Source: an uncultured Microcaldota archaeon (GTDB lineage Archaea > Micrarchaeota > Micrarchaeia > Anstonellales > Bilamarchaeaceae). Taken from it: a DNA stretch of 42,804 bases. This document shows positions 16,501 to 24,868 of this stretch, piece after piece. Within the stretch, counting starts at the first letter, position 1. Each line of letters starts with the position of its first letter. The stretch is from contig CAILMQ010000031.1 of assembly GCA_903835385.1 (NCBI GenBank), forward strand, positions 1-42,804. The letters are read 5' to 3'. The position numbers and the translations under genes are program-made. A model generated the notes under the pieces. The model worked only from the letters and a program-made list of their open reading frames with translations, had not been told where the DNA came from and did no database searches.

Positions 16501-19500
16501 AACCCGTAATACGCATTGTTGAAGGCAGAATCCCCTGTCAGGTTGTTGAAGGTGCCTGCGGAGAGGTAGAAACCGTAGTAGCCGTTGCTGTAGGCGGTGT
16601 CGTTGGCGAGGGTGTTGTTGCTGGCGAAGATCGCGAAACCGTCGTTGGAAGCGCCGTAAGCGGTGTCGTTGGCCAGAAGGTTGTATCCGGAGCCGCTGAT
16701 TGTGAAGCCGTAGTTGCTGCTGCCCTGGGCGATGTCGCTCATCAGCGTGTTGTTGTTGGAGCCGGAGCCCAGGTTGAATCCGTTGGTGGAATTGGCCGCG
16801 ATGTTGTTGATGAGCAGGTTGTTCGAGCTGGAGTAGAGGGCGAAGGCATTGGTGGTGCCGGAGACGTTATCGTTGCTCAGCACATTGTTGCCGCCGGAGT
16901 ACAGGTAGATGCCGTCCATAGGATTTCCGTCGAGAGCGTCATTCGTGATGTAGGCGCTGTTCGCCTCATAGCCATAGATGCCGACGCTGTAGCCGGATAT
17001 GCTCGGGCAGTTCCGTACCGTCACGTTCGTGAGGGGGCCGTCGAGGAGTATCCCGTAGGTGGTCCCGCTGGCGTTGTTACCCGTGATGCCGAATCCGTTG
17101 CAGTCAAGGACCACGTTGGAGGCGGTTATCTTCACGCAAGCGGAGCCGGTGAGAGGGTAAGCGCTGTTGGGCGCGCCGAAGAAATCGGTGGTCATGGTGA
17201 GGGTGCCGCTTGAGCTTATCACCAGGCATCCGGTCTGCACGCTGAAGTGCTGGGTCGCGCTTGTGCCGGTGTTGTTCGCGGCGTTGATGCACTGGACGAA
17301 CCAGGAATGGCTTCCGTCCCGGATACCGCTTACTTGGAACGCGGCCGAGGTACCCACAATCGTCGAGGGATTGGTCTGGCTCAGTACGCCGTCCAGGAAC
17401 AAGGAGCAATCCAGCGTACTGGATAGGCTGTCCATCGCAGTGAAGTTGAATGTCACGTTTGAGACGCCGAATACGGCCAGATCGGCTGGCGAGTCCAGGG
17501 TCACCGACGGGATGGTCGTGTCGACCGCGAAGTTGCTGATGGCGCTTGCGCCCACGTTTCCTGCATCGTCGCTGCACCGGGCGTACCAGGTGTGGTTTCC
17601 ATAGGCTATGCCGCTGATTTGGAAGACGGCCGGAACGCCATTCATCGTATGAGCGTTGGTCTGGTTCAGTACGCCGTCCAGGAAGAGCGAGCAACTCATC
17701 GTTGTGGTGAGGTTGTCCATTGCCGTGAAGTTGAAGACGACTGTCGGCGAATGCGAGGTCGAGAGATCGGCCGGATAGCCGAGGGTCACGAACGGAGGTA
17801 CCGTGTCTATCGTGAAATTCACATCGGCATGGTGGATAGTCCCGTTGGTATCGTTATAAGAGACGGCAAGGGAATGTGCCCCGTCCGGAAGGGGGCCGAG
17901 GGTGGCATTGCCGCAGCCCGGCAGCGTGACGTTCGGGTTGCCATCCAGCGAATACCAGCAGGTATCCGGATTCGCCGCGATATAATCCAAGGGAAGGGAA
18001 GAGACGTTGTAGAAAGAGCCCAATGGGCTCTGGATCGCGATGTAGAGGTTCAGGTTTTGCGTCGGTGTGGAACTGATTATCCCGAATCCGGTTTCCCAGC
18101 ACCGTATGCTCCAATTAGCCTGTTCCCCGAACTGGGGCCGGTAGCTTATCGTCGTGGGGATTCCGCTGCCCGCTAAAGTGGTATTGACTATCGCGCCATC
18201 GAAAATCAGGTCGCATGTGGAGGACGGAGAAATCCTGTTATTGACGGTGAAATTGAACAGGACCGGACCGGAGTTGTAGATCATGTCCTGCGTGGGCGAG
18301 TTCACCACGATCGCCGGTTTGAAATCCGGCGGCGTCACGCCTTTAGGGTAATACGCCCAGAGGCCGACGCCGTTGCAGCCGAATTCGATCCGGATGTAGC
18401 CGTTCTCGCCCCATCCGCTGCCCCAGCTGTTCTTTATTATCCAGTAGCTCGTGCTCGGGTTCCCTGTGTCGTTGTAGCCGACCAGGACGACCGCGTGGTC
18501 CATGTACGTCGAGGGCTGGGTGCAGGTCAACACGCCGCCGTAGTAGTACCAATTGCTCGCATCGACCAGGATGGTGAGCGGCCCGTTGTCGATGAGCATC
18601 TGCTCCAGCTGCGCATTGGTCGGACTCGAAGCGCTTTGCGAGCCGGTTATGGTCCAGGACCTGTTCAGGTAATACGGGCAGATGTTCGAACATGCGTTAT
18701 TGGTCGCGGTGTACGGGAAACACTTCTCATCCACCACGCCGCCGTTGTATTGGATATTCCATAATGATACGTTGGGGTACCCGCCGCTACAACCGTATTG
18801 GCAGGCCCCGGAATAACCCTCGTCATAGTAGCAGCTATGGTCGCAGGATACCTCGTCCTGTTCCGACAGGTCTGGCTTGAGCCTGGACTCGTTCATGACA
18901 ATGTCATACTTGGCTTCCATGGCGCCGAGGGTCCCGAATGACCAGCAGCTGCCGCACTGCCCCTGATCCTTGACAGAGGTCATCCAACCGTTCAGACTTT
19001 GGAAAAAAGGATAATTCGAAGATGCGTAAACCGTATTGGCCGGAGGGTTCCTCCAGTCCCACGCGGAGAATGCGCTCGCATTATACATGGATTGGGAATT
19101 GTACACCGGCTGCGAGGATGCGCTGACCATCCGGTTCATCTGGGTCAGCACGGCTTTCGGGGTTATGTCGCTGCCGAGTTTCGCGGTCAGGTTCATCATG
19201 TCCACGACCGGGATTCCGCTTTGAGAATCCATGGTGAGGGCTTTTGTTTTGCTGTTTGCCGTGATGCAGGCGGCGTATCTGGAAGTGCCGTTCGTCACCG
19301 TCGTGGTCCCATATCCTGTCTTCGCGCAATAGGAGAAGCTCGCGCCGCATGTGCCGTCCAGGAACGCCCAGGCGTCGCACTGCGTCCCGTCGGGCATCAC
19401 GCAGACCCCGTATAAGTTCGATTGCGCATCGCTTTGCATGGCGTATGTGTAGCCGCCGAACTCCTTGTTCATCTCGTTGCAATAGACCGCCGAAGGGTTG

Positions 19501-19565
19501 GCGAGCGCGAAAACGGTGCTGCAGGAGAAAACCATCAATACCAGGACGATCGGTAATTTTTTCAT
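13509..19565 (-). CDS. Giant secreted papain protease with beta-helix and LamG-like tail
   Basis: The start is ATG 19565 (MKKLPIVLVLMVFSCSTVFA), not the GTG at 19574; the product has 2018 residues. Order of domains: signal peptide; DUF333 (about 23-80); C1A papain domain with Gln201, catalytic Cys207 (GQCGSCWSFG), His357 and Asn379; beta-sandwich repeats to about 770; a long right-handed beta-helix of NosD type (about 776-1360) made of Asn-rich rungs such as NNTIINSTGASNSGYGIFLY; two more beta-sandwich modules; a DUF2341-like segment (near 1677); and a LamG-like domain (near 1787-2000, SAWVYWAN...FNGTIDEVELSNVA). Beta-helix and LamG suggest glycan binding. The N-terminal 400 residues are closely similar to the protease at 8913. 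No C-terminal anchor is seen. Confidence 0.9.
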   Translation of the reverse strand: MKKLPIVLVLMVFSCSTVFALANPSAVYCNEMNKEFGGYTYAMQSDAQSNLYGVCVMPDGTQCDAWAFLDGTCGASFSYCAKTGYGTTTVTNGTSRYAACITANSKTKALTMDSQSGIPVVDMMNLTAKLGSDITPKAVLTQMNRMVSASSQPVYNSQSMYNASAFSAWDWRNPPANTVYASSNYPFFQSLNGWMTSVKDQGQCGSCWSFGTLGAMEAKYDIVMNESRLKPDLSEQDEVSCDHSCYYDEGYSGACQYGCSGGYPNVSLWNIQYNGGVVDEKCFPYTATNNACSNICPYYLNRSWTITGSQSASSPTNAQLEQMLIDNGPLTILVDASNWYYYGGVLTCTQPSTYMDHAVVLVGYNDTGNPSTSYWIIKNSWGSGWGENGYIRIEFGCNGVGLWAYYPKGVTPPDFKPAIVVNSPTQDMIYNSGPVLFNFTVNNRISPSSTCDLIFDGAIVNTTLAGSGIPTTISYRPQFGEQANWSIRCWETGFGIISSTPTQNLNLYIAIQSPLGSFYNVSSLPLDYIAANPDTCWYSLDGNPNVTLPGCGNATLGPLPDGAHSLAVSYNDTNGTIHHADVNFTIDTVPPFVTLGYPADLSTSHSPTVVFNFTAMDNLTTTMSCSLFLDGVLNQTNAHTMNGVPAVFQISGIAYGNHTWYARCSDDAGNVGASAISNFAVDTTIPSVTLDSPADLAVFGVSNVTFNFTAMDSLSSTLDCSLFLDGVLSQTNPSTIVGTSAAFQVSGIRDGSHSWFVQCINAANNTGTSATQHFSVQTGCLVISSSGTLTMTTDFFGAPNSAYPLTGSACVKITASNVVLDCNGFGITGNNASGTTYGILLDGPLTNVTVRNCPSISGYSVGIYGYEANSAYITNDALDGNPMDGIYLYSGGNNVLSNDNVSGTTNAFALYSSSNNLLINNIAANSTNGFNLGSGSNNNTLMSDIAQGSSNYGFTISGSGYNLLANDTAYGASNDGFAIFASNNTLANDTAYSNGYYGFYLSAGTFNNLTGDSAFNNAYYGFYLYTNSANNMLANDSASGNGYTGFVLYSGSSNNMLANDSASGNLNTGFELYLGSNNTLTGDNANNNTYYGFYLYSSPNSTIVNSAANSSAGVDVYLYRSSNDAIINSTVTTDTGYGIYLSDSSDNTIANSIWTANSGYGAYLSFSPNNTIINSTGASNSGYGIFLYSSPNVVLANSVAISNSSPAIMLYSCSNNTIINSTGASNSSYGIYLYAGSNNTIINSTGASITYPAIFLISTSNNTVLNSVAKTSSGISFYLYQSNNNNLTGDNSSGAYGFYLDNSSSNQLSNDAAFNNSNTGLLVHNTVLTIMQGMHFFKNNLDMRMQYDAGPQMALNSSNLIFDNPSGSMQNYTNLSITDSLSLNEAYGITWTGNPSSPPSGQGPFAQKFVNITTINDQVSIDSITWSWTDAEATGYNETGFALWKYNYSGWVMLNNTPNTASNTLSLTNLVPGSYGILRGTASVPVVSLAAPASGALSNVSNMRFSFNATDAVSGTMNCSIFLDGVQAQTNASVQNATNTVFLVSGIPDGVHAWYVACRDRSNNAGSSAARSFTVDTTAPAVALNSPANASAFNTSSAAFNFTAIDNLAQVMSCSIFLDGALIQTNPSVNSNTSAMFNTSGIANGNHAWYVACRDNANNTGASATRSFTINVSSPGSWANSSFDRCKNMTIISGSSQANFPALVSLAHDTDMLANYSDLRFYGAACNSGGAPLAYEIENYTSSNATIWINIPSLNAGNTTVSVYFKNNTAVGSGQNASGVWGSTFGGVWHMSQNPAGTAPQMKDSTQNGNNGVTNGSMTLSQQVAGKIDGSLKFNKTGNFVNVSRSSSIEPAAAITVSAWVYWANSNTNYAKIVSKTPLTNVAPYISYAIEQNGNGRNILAGVTVNGTDRAITAGSISLNGWHYLAMTWNSGSPVKVYIDGALSANSSAVSGNITYYATPMRIAYAGNSQTNCTFNGTIDEVELSNVARSAQWINQSYQMQLNNSKWVVSGAKQSRPS
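15480..17235 (-). repeat. Tandem beta-helix rungs in the 2018-aa protease
   Basis: About 1.75 kb encodes rungs of 20-24 residues with recurring NNT, N-S-T, YGFYLY and GYGIYL. Several rungs are nearly identical at nucleotide level, for example two copies encoding INSTGASNSGYG. In the minus-strand protein each rung adds one turn of a right-handed parallel beta-helix. The repetition is prone to length change. Confidence 0.8.
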
Positions 19566-19617
19566 AGATGACACACCGCCGTATCTCTCGGCTTATGCGC
19601 TTGCACGCCTGATGGGT

Positions 19618-19648
19618 CCGAAGCCATCGCTCATTAGAGCCGCTTCGG
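19618..19648 (-). promoter_or_regulatory. Stem-loop in the leader of the 2018-aa protease
   Basis: CCGAAGC (19618-19624) pairs with GCTTCGG (19642-19648), and inside them GCTC (19629-19632) pairs with GAGC (19637-19640) around a four-base loop. It lies in a leader of about 95 bases between a TATA box near 19688 and the ATG at 19565. This is unusual in a window where most leaders are near zero. A regulatory role is inference. Confidence 0.45.
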
Positions 19649-19683
19649 GATCCCGCCTCATCCAACAGACTCGCACGTAATGC

Positions 19684-19693
19684 TTATAATATA
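19684..19693 (-). promoter_or_regulatory. TATA box for the 2018-aa protease
   Basis: The minus strand reads ATATTATAAG and predicts a start near 19660, about 95 bases before the ATG. The gap 19566-19761 holds no gene, only this box and the stem-loop. Confidence 0.5.
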
Positions 19694-19761
19694 TGCTAGT
19701 TTCTCACCGCATGCGCGCTGATACGGAGAAAAAGATGGTAAAAAAGCGCGGACAATGCCCG

Positions 19762-20922
19762 TCAGAGCCCGGCTTCGCTCCTGAGCTTCTTCGCCAAATC
19801 CGTCCTTTCCCAGGTGAATTCCGGCTCCTCGCGCCCGAAATGGCCGTATGCCGCGGTCTTCTTGTATATGGGCCGGAGGAGGTTGAAGTTTTTTATCATC
19901 TCGGCGGGCTTGAACGAGACGTGGTCCACAATCAGTTTCTCTATTTTCTCCACCGGAATCTTCGCTGTTCCCCGCGTGTCTATGAAGACCGAGAGCGGCC
20001 TTGCCACTCCGATGACGTAGGATATCTGCACTTCGCACTGGTCGGCGAGCCCCGCGGCCACGATGTTCTTCGCCACGTATCGCGCGGCGTATGCGCCCGA
20101 GCGATCCACTTTGGACGGGTCCTTGCCTGAAAAGCACCCTCCGCCATGATGCCCCCTTCCGCCGTAGGTGTCTATTATTATTTTCCTGCCGGTCACGCCG
20201 GTGTCCGCCGCCGGCCCTCCGAGCACGAACTTGCCGGTCCCGTTTATGACAATAATGGTATTGGAATCGAACAAGTCGCCGAGCACGGGCTTGATTACAT
20301 GCTCCGTCACGTCCTTCCTGAGTTTGTCCAAAGAAACGCTGTCATCGTGCTGCGCCGCAAGCACCGCTGTGTGGACCCTTTTGGGCTTATGGTCGTTATA
20401 TTCCAGCGTCACCTGGGTCTTGCCGTCGGGCCGTAGGTAGGGCAGCGTGCCGTTCTTCCTCACTTCTGCGAGCCTTTTTGCCAGCCGGTGCGCCAGCATT
20501 ATTGGCAATGGCATGAGCTCCGGGGTTTCGCGGCACGCATAGCCGAACATGATGCCCTGGTCCCCGGCCCCCTGCTCGTGCTCCTTGAAAACATCCACGC
20601 CCTGGGCGATGTCCGGCGACTGCTCATGGATTGAGGCGAGGACGCCGCAGGTCCTGTAATCGAACAAATACTCGGGCTTGTTGTAGCCGATGTCCCGTAT
20701 CACGTCCCTCACTATTTTCTGGAACTCGACGTATCCGCTGGTCGTGATTTCGCCCATGACCACGACTAGGCCCGCCGTTGTGGCGGTCTCCACCGCCACG
20801 CGCGATTTCGGGTCCTGTTTTATGAGCTCGTCCAGCACGGCATCCGATATCTGGTCGCAGAGCTTGTCCGGATGGCCTTCGGTAACCGACTCTGATGTGA
20901 AAAGATAGTTCTTTGAAGACAT
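19762..20922 (-). CDS. metK: S-adenosylmethionine synthetase, bacterial type
   Basis: MetK makes S-adenosylmethionine from ATP and methionine. The start is ATG 20922 ([20 protein letters not shown]), the normal MetK N-terminus, preceded by GGAGTGG and a TATA box; the track ORF extends spuriously upstream. The 386 residues match bacterial MetK in length and motifs: [28 protein letters not shown] (methionine/ATP site), [21 protein letters not shown], and the P-loop-like [16 protein letters not shown]. Most archaea instead use a distinct MAT family that lacks this sequence, so this gene is probably of bacterial origin. Its product supplies the radical-SAM enzyme LipA encoded downstream. Confidence 0.95.
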   Translation of the reverse strand: MSSKNYLFTSESVTEGHPDKLCDQISDAVLDELIKQDPKSRVAVETATTAGLVVVMGEITTSGYVEFQKIVRDVIRDIGYNKPEYLFDYRTCGVLASIHEQSPDIAQGVDVFKEHEQGAGDQGIMFGYACRETPELMPLPIMLAHRLAKRLAEVRKNGTLPYLRPDGKTQVTLEYNDHKPKRVHTAVLAAQHDDSVSLDKLRKDVTEHVIKPVLGDLFDSNTIIVINGTGKFVLGGPAADTGVTGRKIIIDTYGGRGHHGGGCFSGKDPSKVDRSGAYAARYVAKNIVAAGLADQCEVQISYVIGVARPLSVFIDTRGTAKIPVEKIEKLIVDHVSFKPAEMIKNFNLLRPIYKKTAAYGHFGREEPEFTWERTDLAKKLRSEAGL

Positions 20923-20955
20923 AAAACCACTCCGGGTCTTACTTGACCCGCCATT

Positions 20956-20963
20956 TTTATAAA
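20956..20963 (-). promoter_or_regulatory. TATA box for metK
   Basis: TTTATAAA is centred 37 bases before ATG 20922. It gives a leader of about ten bases containing GGAGTGG (20927-20933). Confidence 0.6.
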
Positions 20964-21055
20964 TGCTCGTGAAAGGAATATTCCAAAAAGAATAAGGGGA
21001 ACGCGGAGCCTGAAGGAACGAGGAGAAGAATGATAAGAAAAGGAAAGAAAAAGGC

Positions 21056-21751
21056 TTACTTCTTCCTGCTGAAGAAGAGCGCCGCGCCGACAAGCGCCGG
21101 AAGCCCCATGGACGAAAGGCAGCACGTGCTGCTGCCCGAACCGCCGCCATTATAAGCCTGGCTGAGCGAGCTCGTAAGCGAGCCCACGTCGTTTGCGCCG
21201 TAGTAGTTGCCCTTGCCAGCTGTGGCTATGGCCTGGTCGTTAGTGGCCTCGGTGGAGTTGGCGTCAAGGCCCAGCCCGACCACGTTCACGATCTTTATGT
21301 TGTTGGCCACGGCATTGGTCGCCGCGGTTACCGCGTCCGACTGCGAGTCGCAGGTCTCCTCGCCGTCCGTGAGGAGTATTATCTGGGCGCCGCTCCTGCC
21401 GGATGTCTGCGCGTAGGAGGAGGCGTAGTCTATGGCCTTTGCTATGGGCGTGCTGGATTGGGGCGTGAGCCCGGCTATCACGTCCCTTATCTGCTGCAGG
21501 TCCGTGGTGAAAGGCACCTCGGTCTTTATGTCCCCGCAGTCATAGAACACTATGAGGGACACTTCGTCCCCCGACTTCACGTTGTTCAGGAACGTGTTCC
21601 CGGCCTGCTTGGCCATGTCTATCTTTGTCGTTGAGGACCCCGTGATGCTGTCCGCCATGGAACCGGAGTCGTCGAAAATCAGGATTGTCGAAGTCGCGAA
21701 AGCAATCATTCCCAATGCCAGAAACGCCAATAATATCTTCAGTGTATTCAT
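21056..21751 (-). CDS. Exported von Willebrand factor A-domain protein
   Basis: The start is ATG 21751 ([21 protein letters not shown]), preceded by AGGTG; the GTG at 21757 is less likely. The 231-residue protein has a signal peptide or N-terminal anchor, then a complete VWA domain. The metal-ion-dependent adhesion site is DDSGSM (Asp27, Ser29, Ser31), with the later threonine (SSTP) and [10 protein letters not shown]. It ends with a Gly/Ser linker, a Cys pair and a hydrophobic segment followed by basic residues ([16 protein letters not shown]). This tail resembles a C-terminal sorting or anchoring signal, though no sortase is in the window. It probably mediates divalent-cation-dependent protein binding at the cell surface. 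It is divergent from lplB. Confidence 0.85.
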   Translation of the reverse strand: MNTLKILLAFLALGMIAFATSTILIFDDSGSMADSITGSSTTKIDMAKQAGNTFLNNVKSGDEVSLIVFYDCGDIKTEVPFTTDLQQIRDVIAGLTPQSSTPIAKAIDYASSYAQTSGRSGAQIILLTDGEETCDSQSDAVTAATNAVANNIKIVNVVGLGLDANSTEATNDQAIATAGKGNYYGANDVGSLTSSLSQAYNGGGSGSSTCCLSSMGLPALVGAALFFSRKK

Positions 21752-21808
21752 CAGCACACCTCTGTTTTACCAGGTAGGATACGCATATTTAGATTTATAT
21801 ACGTTGCT

Positions 21809-22111
21809 ATGATACTTCAACCGGATGGAACGATGCTGGTCCAGGAAAAGTTGTTGGGCGGAAAGCTGCTTTGCGTGGACGTCGAGTTCTCGGAAGGCCG
21901 CATCGGAAAAATACGGATAACCGGGGATTTCTTCCTGTACCCCGAGGAAACCATTGAGAGGATAGAGGAGTCGCTTGTCGGAATGAAGGCCGATGGAAGG
22001 CTCGACGTCATGATACTCTCCGCCCTGACGAAGAACCGGGCTAGGCTCATCGGAGCGTCTCCCGAAGACATAGAAAGGCTGATAAAAAGGGCGAGGAAGG
22101 CGAGCCCATGA
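21809..22111 (+). CDS. lplB: Lipoate ligase accessory subunit LplB (C-terminal-domain homologue)
   Basis: A 100-residue protein matching the C-terminal domain of lipoate-protein ligase, which in Thermoplasma acidophilum is a separate subunit needed for lipoate activation. The signature is visible as GGKLLCVDVEFSEGRIGKIRITGDFFLYPEE. Its TGA overlaps the ATG of lplA (ATGA, 22108-22111), so the two subunits are translationally coupled. The start is either ATG 21809 or ATG 21833: CATATTTA near 21783 suits the first, TTTATATA near 21795 the second. The family call is strong; that it works with LplA follows from Thermoplasma and the overlap. Confidence 0.88.
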   Translation: MILQPDGTMLVQEKLLGGKLLCVDVEFSEGRIGKIRITGDFFLYPEETIERIEESLVGMKADGRLDVMILSALTKNRARLIGASPEDIERLIKRARKASP

Positions 22112-22848
22112 GATGGCGCGTCATACCCTACGTGGAAAACGACGCATTCCTGAACATGGCCATAGACGAATCCGTTAGCGAGCGCGTGGGCTCGGGCCAA
22201 AGCCCTCCGACCATACGCTTCTACGGCTGGAAGCCGGCCGCCATATCTATAGGGTATTTCCAGTCGCTTGAACGCGAGGTGGATTTGGAAAAGTGCAGGG
22301 CTGCCGGAGTGGACATCGTGAGGCGCAGGACCGGGGGCGGGGCGGTATTCCACGAGCGCGAGATAACCTACAGCATAATCGGGAAAGAGGAACTGTTCCC
22401 CAGGGACATACTCTCGTCCTACCGCGAAATCTGCGGCTGCATCATAGACGCGCTCGGGCTCCTTGGGATAAATGCCGAGTTCAAGCCCATAAACGACATC
22501 CTTGTGGAAGGAAGGAAGATTTCCGGCAACGCCCAGACGCGGCGCGGCGGGGTTCTTCTCCAGCACGGAACCTTGCTCTATGAAGTGGACGTGGACAGGA
22601 TGTTCTCGCTGCTCCGGGTCTCGGACGAGAAGATAAAGGACAAGATGATTGCCAGTGCAAAGGAGCGGGTTACGTCCGTCCGGCAGCAGAAGAACGTTGA
22701 CATGGACGATGTTCTGGCAGCGCTGGAAAAGGGTTTCACCCAGGGAAGGGAGTACGATGCCGGCACGCTTACGGAGGAGGAGCTCGCGGATGCGAAGGGG
22801 CTCGTTGAGAGCAGGTATAAGAAACAGGAATGGAACGGGATGAGATAG
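22108..22848 (+). CDS. lplA: Lipoate-protein ligase A, catalytic subunit
   Basis: LplA activates free lipoate with ATP and transfers it to the lipoyl-domain lysine of 2-oxoacid dehydrogenase E2 proteins. The 246-residue protein has RRRTGGGAVFH at residues 72-82 (lipoate and adenylate loop) and the catalytic lysine region NDILVEGRKISGNAQTRR with Lys137. It lacks the C-terminal domain of the E. coli enzyme, which is supplied by the preceding gene, whose stop overlaps this start. The obvious acceptor is the E2 encoded at 26326-27561. It converges with the kinase gene 25 bases downstream. Confidence 0.92.
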   Translation: MRWRVIPYVENDAFLNMAIDESVSERVGSGQSPPTIRFYGWKPAAISIGYFQSLEREVDLEKCRAAGVDIVRRRTGGGAVFHEREITYSIIGKEELFPRDILSSYREICGCIIDALGLLGINAEFKPINDILVEGRKISGNAQTRRGGVLLQHGTLLYEVDVDRMFSLLRVSDEKIKDKMIASAKERVTSVRQQKNVDMDDVLAALEKGFTQGREYDAGTLTEEELADAKGLVESRYKKQEWNGMR

Positions 22849-22873
22849 GCTTGCGCTGCGGAAACCCATTCGT

Positions 22874-24793
22874 TTATTTCCCTTTGGAAAATAGTCTGTC
22901 AACTTCGGCGAATTCTGGGAGAGAACTAGAGGACGATCTCACATCTCCGAATGCCGTAATCGCGGCTTTTCTTACTTTTCTGGACACTTTGTTCCTGGAC
23001 AGCGCCACGAGGGCGTCCGCATTCTGGGTTCGTTTTGCCCATTGCAATATTTCCATGGCCATCTTTTCGCCCAATTTTCCAGGGATCGGGTCATGCTGAT
23101 GGATGACTGTGCTGTTGATGGTCCCGCGGGAGAGTTCTTTTATCGCATCCGAATAGTTTCCCTCAAGCAGATATTTCGCTATCTTGTTCTTCAGGGCGGG
23201 TTCAACGCCCGCTGCGGCAGCTTTCTTTGTTTCCATCGGGGCGGAGAAGCTCCGTACTATGCCGTAATGCGAGTCTTGCCAGAATTTCGTCATGGTCAAT
23301 ACTGTTGCGAGCGGAGCGGGCAGGCTGCTGAACTTGCCGAATCTGATAAGGATATCCCAATAACCGCCCTCGACAAGGCGCTCCACCATCAATTTTCCGA
23401 CCGCGATCCTGATGTCCTTTGGCACCGTGACGTCCATATAACAACCCTGGCCCAGGATGTGCATCAGACTCGCGTCATCTTCTTTGAAAACCGCGTCGCG
23501 TAGGTTCTCTTGCCTGGCGACCTTGAAAACGAGCGCGGTTATCGCTCCTTCCCTGACCCTTTGCGATGGATGCGATTTGGCAAGGCCAAGAAGAGTCTCA
23601 TGGCCCAAATGAGAATCTCCCCCGGCCATCTCGCTTGCTGACGGTTCGGCTCGGGGCGCTGCGAGCCTCTTCTTTTCTTCTAATTCAGATTCGAGTCGCG
23701 CAAGTTTTTTCCGGCGGGATGAACGATCTATTAACCACCCGATTCCAAGACCGCCTATCGTGCCACCGAGACCGGACAAAAGCGCAGATGAGCCATATGG
23801 AGAAACGAGAAGGGAACCCAGGACGCCCGCCCCGGCGATTATAAACGGCTTTCTATCGTGCTCTGAAAAGCCGCGTAACTGAGATATGCTGCTTTCAAGC
23901 TCTGTGATGGCTGGATCACGGGTTTCAGCATCGGTGCTTTCGATTCCGCGCAACGCGGCCTTCATCTCCCGTGCGTCCCGGAACCGTTCATCAGGGACGT
24001 AGGCCAATGCCTTCGCAAGGAATGTCTTGTCCGCCGCGGCCAGGTCATCTGGCAGCTTGAGCTTGAAACTGCCCATGTCGCACAGGTCAAAGGCGGTTTT
24101 GCCGGTCTTCAGCCAGAGATAGATCGCGCCGATTGAGAAAAGGTCCGAGCGGGCATCCCCTGTGAAACCCTGCGCCACTTCCGGAGCTGTGAACCCTAGG
24201 CTGTTTATGGCGCAGAACGTCGTGCCCGTGCTCCTGTCCGAGACCGAAAAGCCGAAATCCACGAGCTTTATGCCCCCGTCTGCGCAGAGCATCACGTTCT
24301 CCGGCTTTATGTCGCGGTGGATGATTGGCGGGTTGAGCGAATGCAGGGGCGAAACCACTTCAAGGAGCTGGGTGACCAGATTTACGCGGTCGGCAACGAG
24401 GCGGCCTTCGCCGTCCAGGGCCTCCTTGAGCGTCCTGCCCTCGATCCATTCCGTGATTATGAAGAACTTGCCGTTTTGCTCATCCGAATGATGGCCAAGG
24501 CATTTCACGACATTCGGGTGGTCTATTGATTGCAGTATGCCGGCTTCCCTTTTGGCAAGGTCGAAAATCTTGCGGTCCTTCAATTGGGTGAAATCAAGCT
24601 CTTTTATCGCGACTTCGCGCCCGCCTTCGATGTCCCTGGCCCGATAAAAGGTGCAATTGGGCATTCTTTTTTCTGTCAGGATATCGTATTGGCTGGAACC
24701 GAGGCTAAGAGTGCGCCTGGCTGGAAGGATATCTGCTTTGCTCCTTGCAGTAGCTGCCGGGGTCTGTAGCAGCAGCTGTTTGGCGCTATTCAT
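22874..24793 (-). CDS. Membrane Ser/Thr protein kinase with HEAT-like tail
   Basis: The 639-residue protein has a Hanks-type kinase domain at about residues 36-285: VAIK with Lys64, catalytic HRDIKPEN (Asp161, Asn166), DFG (Asp179), and APEVAQG. The glycine-rich loop is degenerate (LTEKRMPNCTFY has no GxGxxG), but the catalytic residues are complete, so activity is plausible. Two hydrophobic segments follow at about 317-332 and 337-355, then a charged coiled segment (RRKKLARLESELEEKK). The tail to 639 consists of helical HEAT-like units (VREGAITALVFKVAR, VRKAAITAFGDV). A TATA box 28 bases upstream supports the start. It lies directly downstream of the pyruvate dehydrogenase operon but has its own promoter. 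Substrate unknown. Confidence 0.88.
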   Translation of the reverse strand: MNSAKQLLLQTPAATARSKADILPARRTLSLGSSQYDILTEKRMPNCTFYRARDIEGGREVAIKELDFTQLKDRKIFDLAKREAGILQSIDHPNVVKCLGHHSDEQNGKFFIITEWIEGRTLKEALDGEGRLVADRVNLVTQLLEVVSPLHSLNPPIIHRDIKPENVMLCADGGIKLVDFGFSVSDRSTGTTFCAINSLGFTAPEVAQGFTGDARSDLFSIGAIYLWLKTGKTAFDLCDMGSFKLKLPDDLAAADKTFLAKALAYVPDERFRDAREMKAALRGIESTDAETRDPAITELESSISQLRGFSEHDRKPFIIAGAGVLGSLLVSPYGSSALLSGLGGTIGGLGIGWLIDRSSRRKKLARLESELEEKKRLAAPRAEPSASEMAGGDSHLGHETLLGLAKSHPSQRVREGAITALVFKVARQENLRDAVFKEDDASLMHILGQGCYMDVTVPKDIRIAVGKLMVERLVEGGYWDILIRFGKFSSLPAPLATVLTMTKFWQDSHYGIVRSFSAPMETKKAAAAGVEPALKNKIAKYLLEGNYSDAIKELSRGTINSTVIHQHDPIPGKLGEKMAMEILQWAKRTQNADALVALSRNKVSRKVRKAAITAFGDVRSSSSSLPEFAEVDRLFSKGK

Positions 24794-24817
24794 GTTATTA
24801 TATATGATTAGTAGTGC

Positions 24818-24825
24818 TTATAAAA
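24818..24825 (-). promoter_or_regulatory. TATA box for kinase gene
   Basis: The minus strand reads TTTATAAG, about 28 bases before ATG 24793. It separates the kinase from the pyruvate dehydrogenase operon and predicts a leaderless message. Confidence 0.55.
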
Positions 24826-24868
24826 CCGCACAATCCCTGAAATGGTAGGCGCTTCCGCGGCTTGCCGC

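Noticed and set aside
15480-17235. CRISPR-like or satellite repeat array
   Set aside because: The repeats are coding, imperfect and in frame, and translate into beta-helix rungs. There are no constant repeats with unique spacers.
21817-22902. 361-aa minus-strand ORF
   Set aside because: Antisense to lplB and lplA, both of which have clear family motifs.
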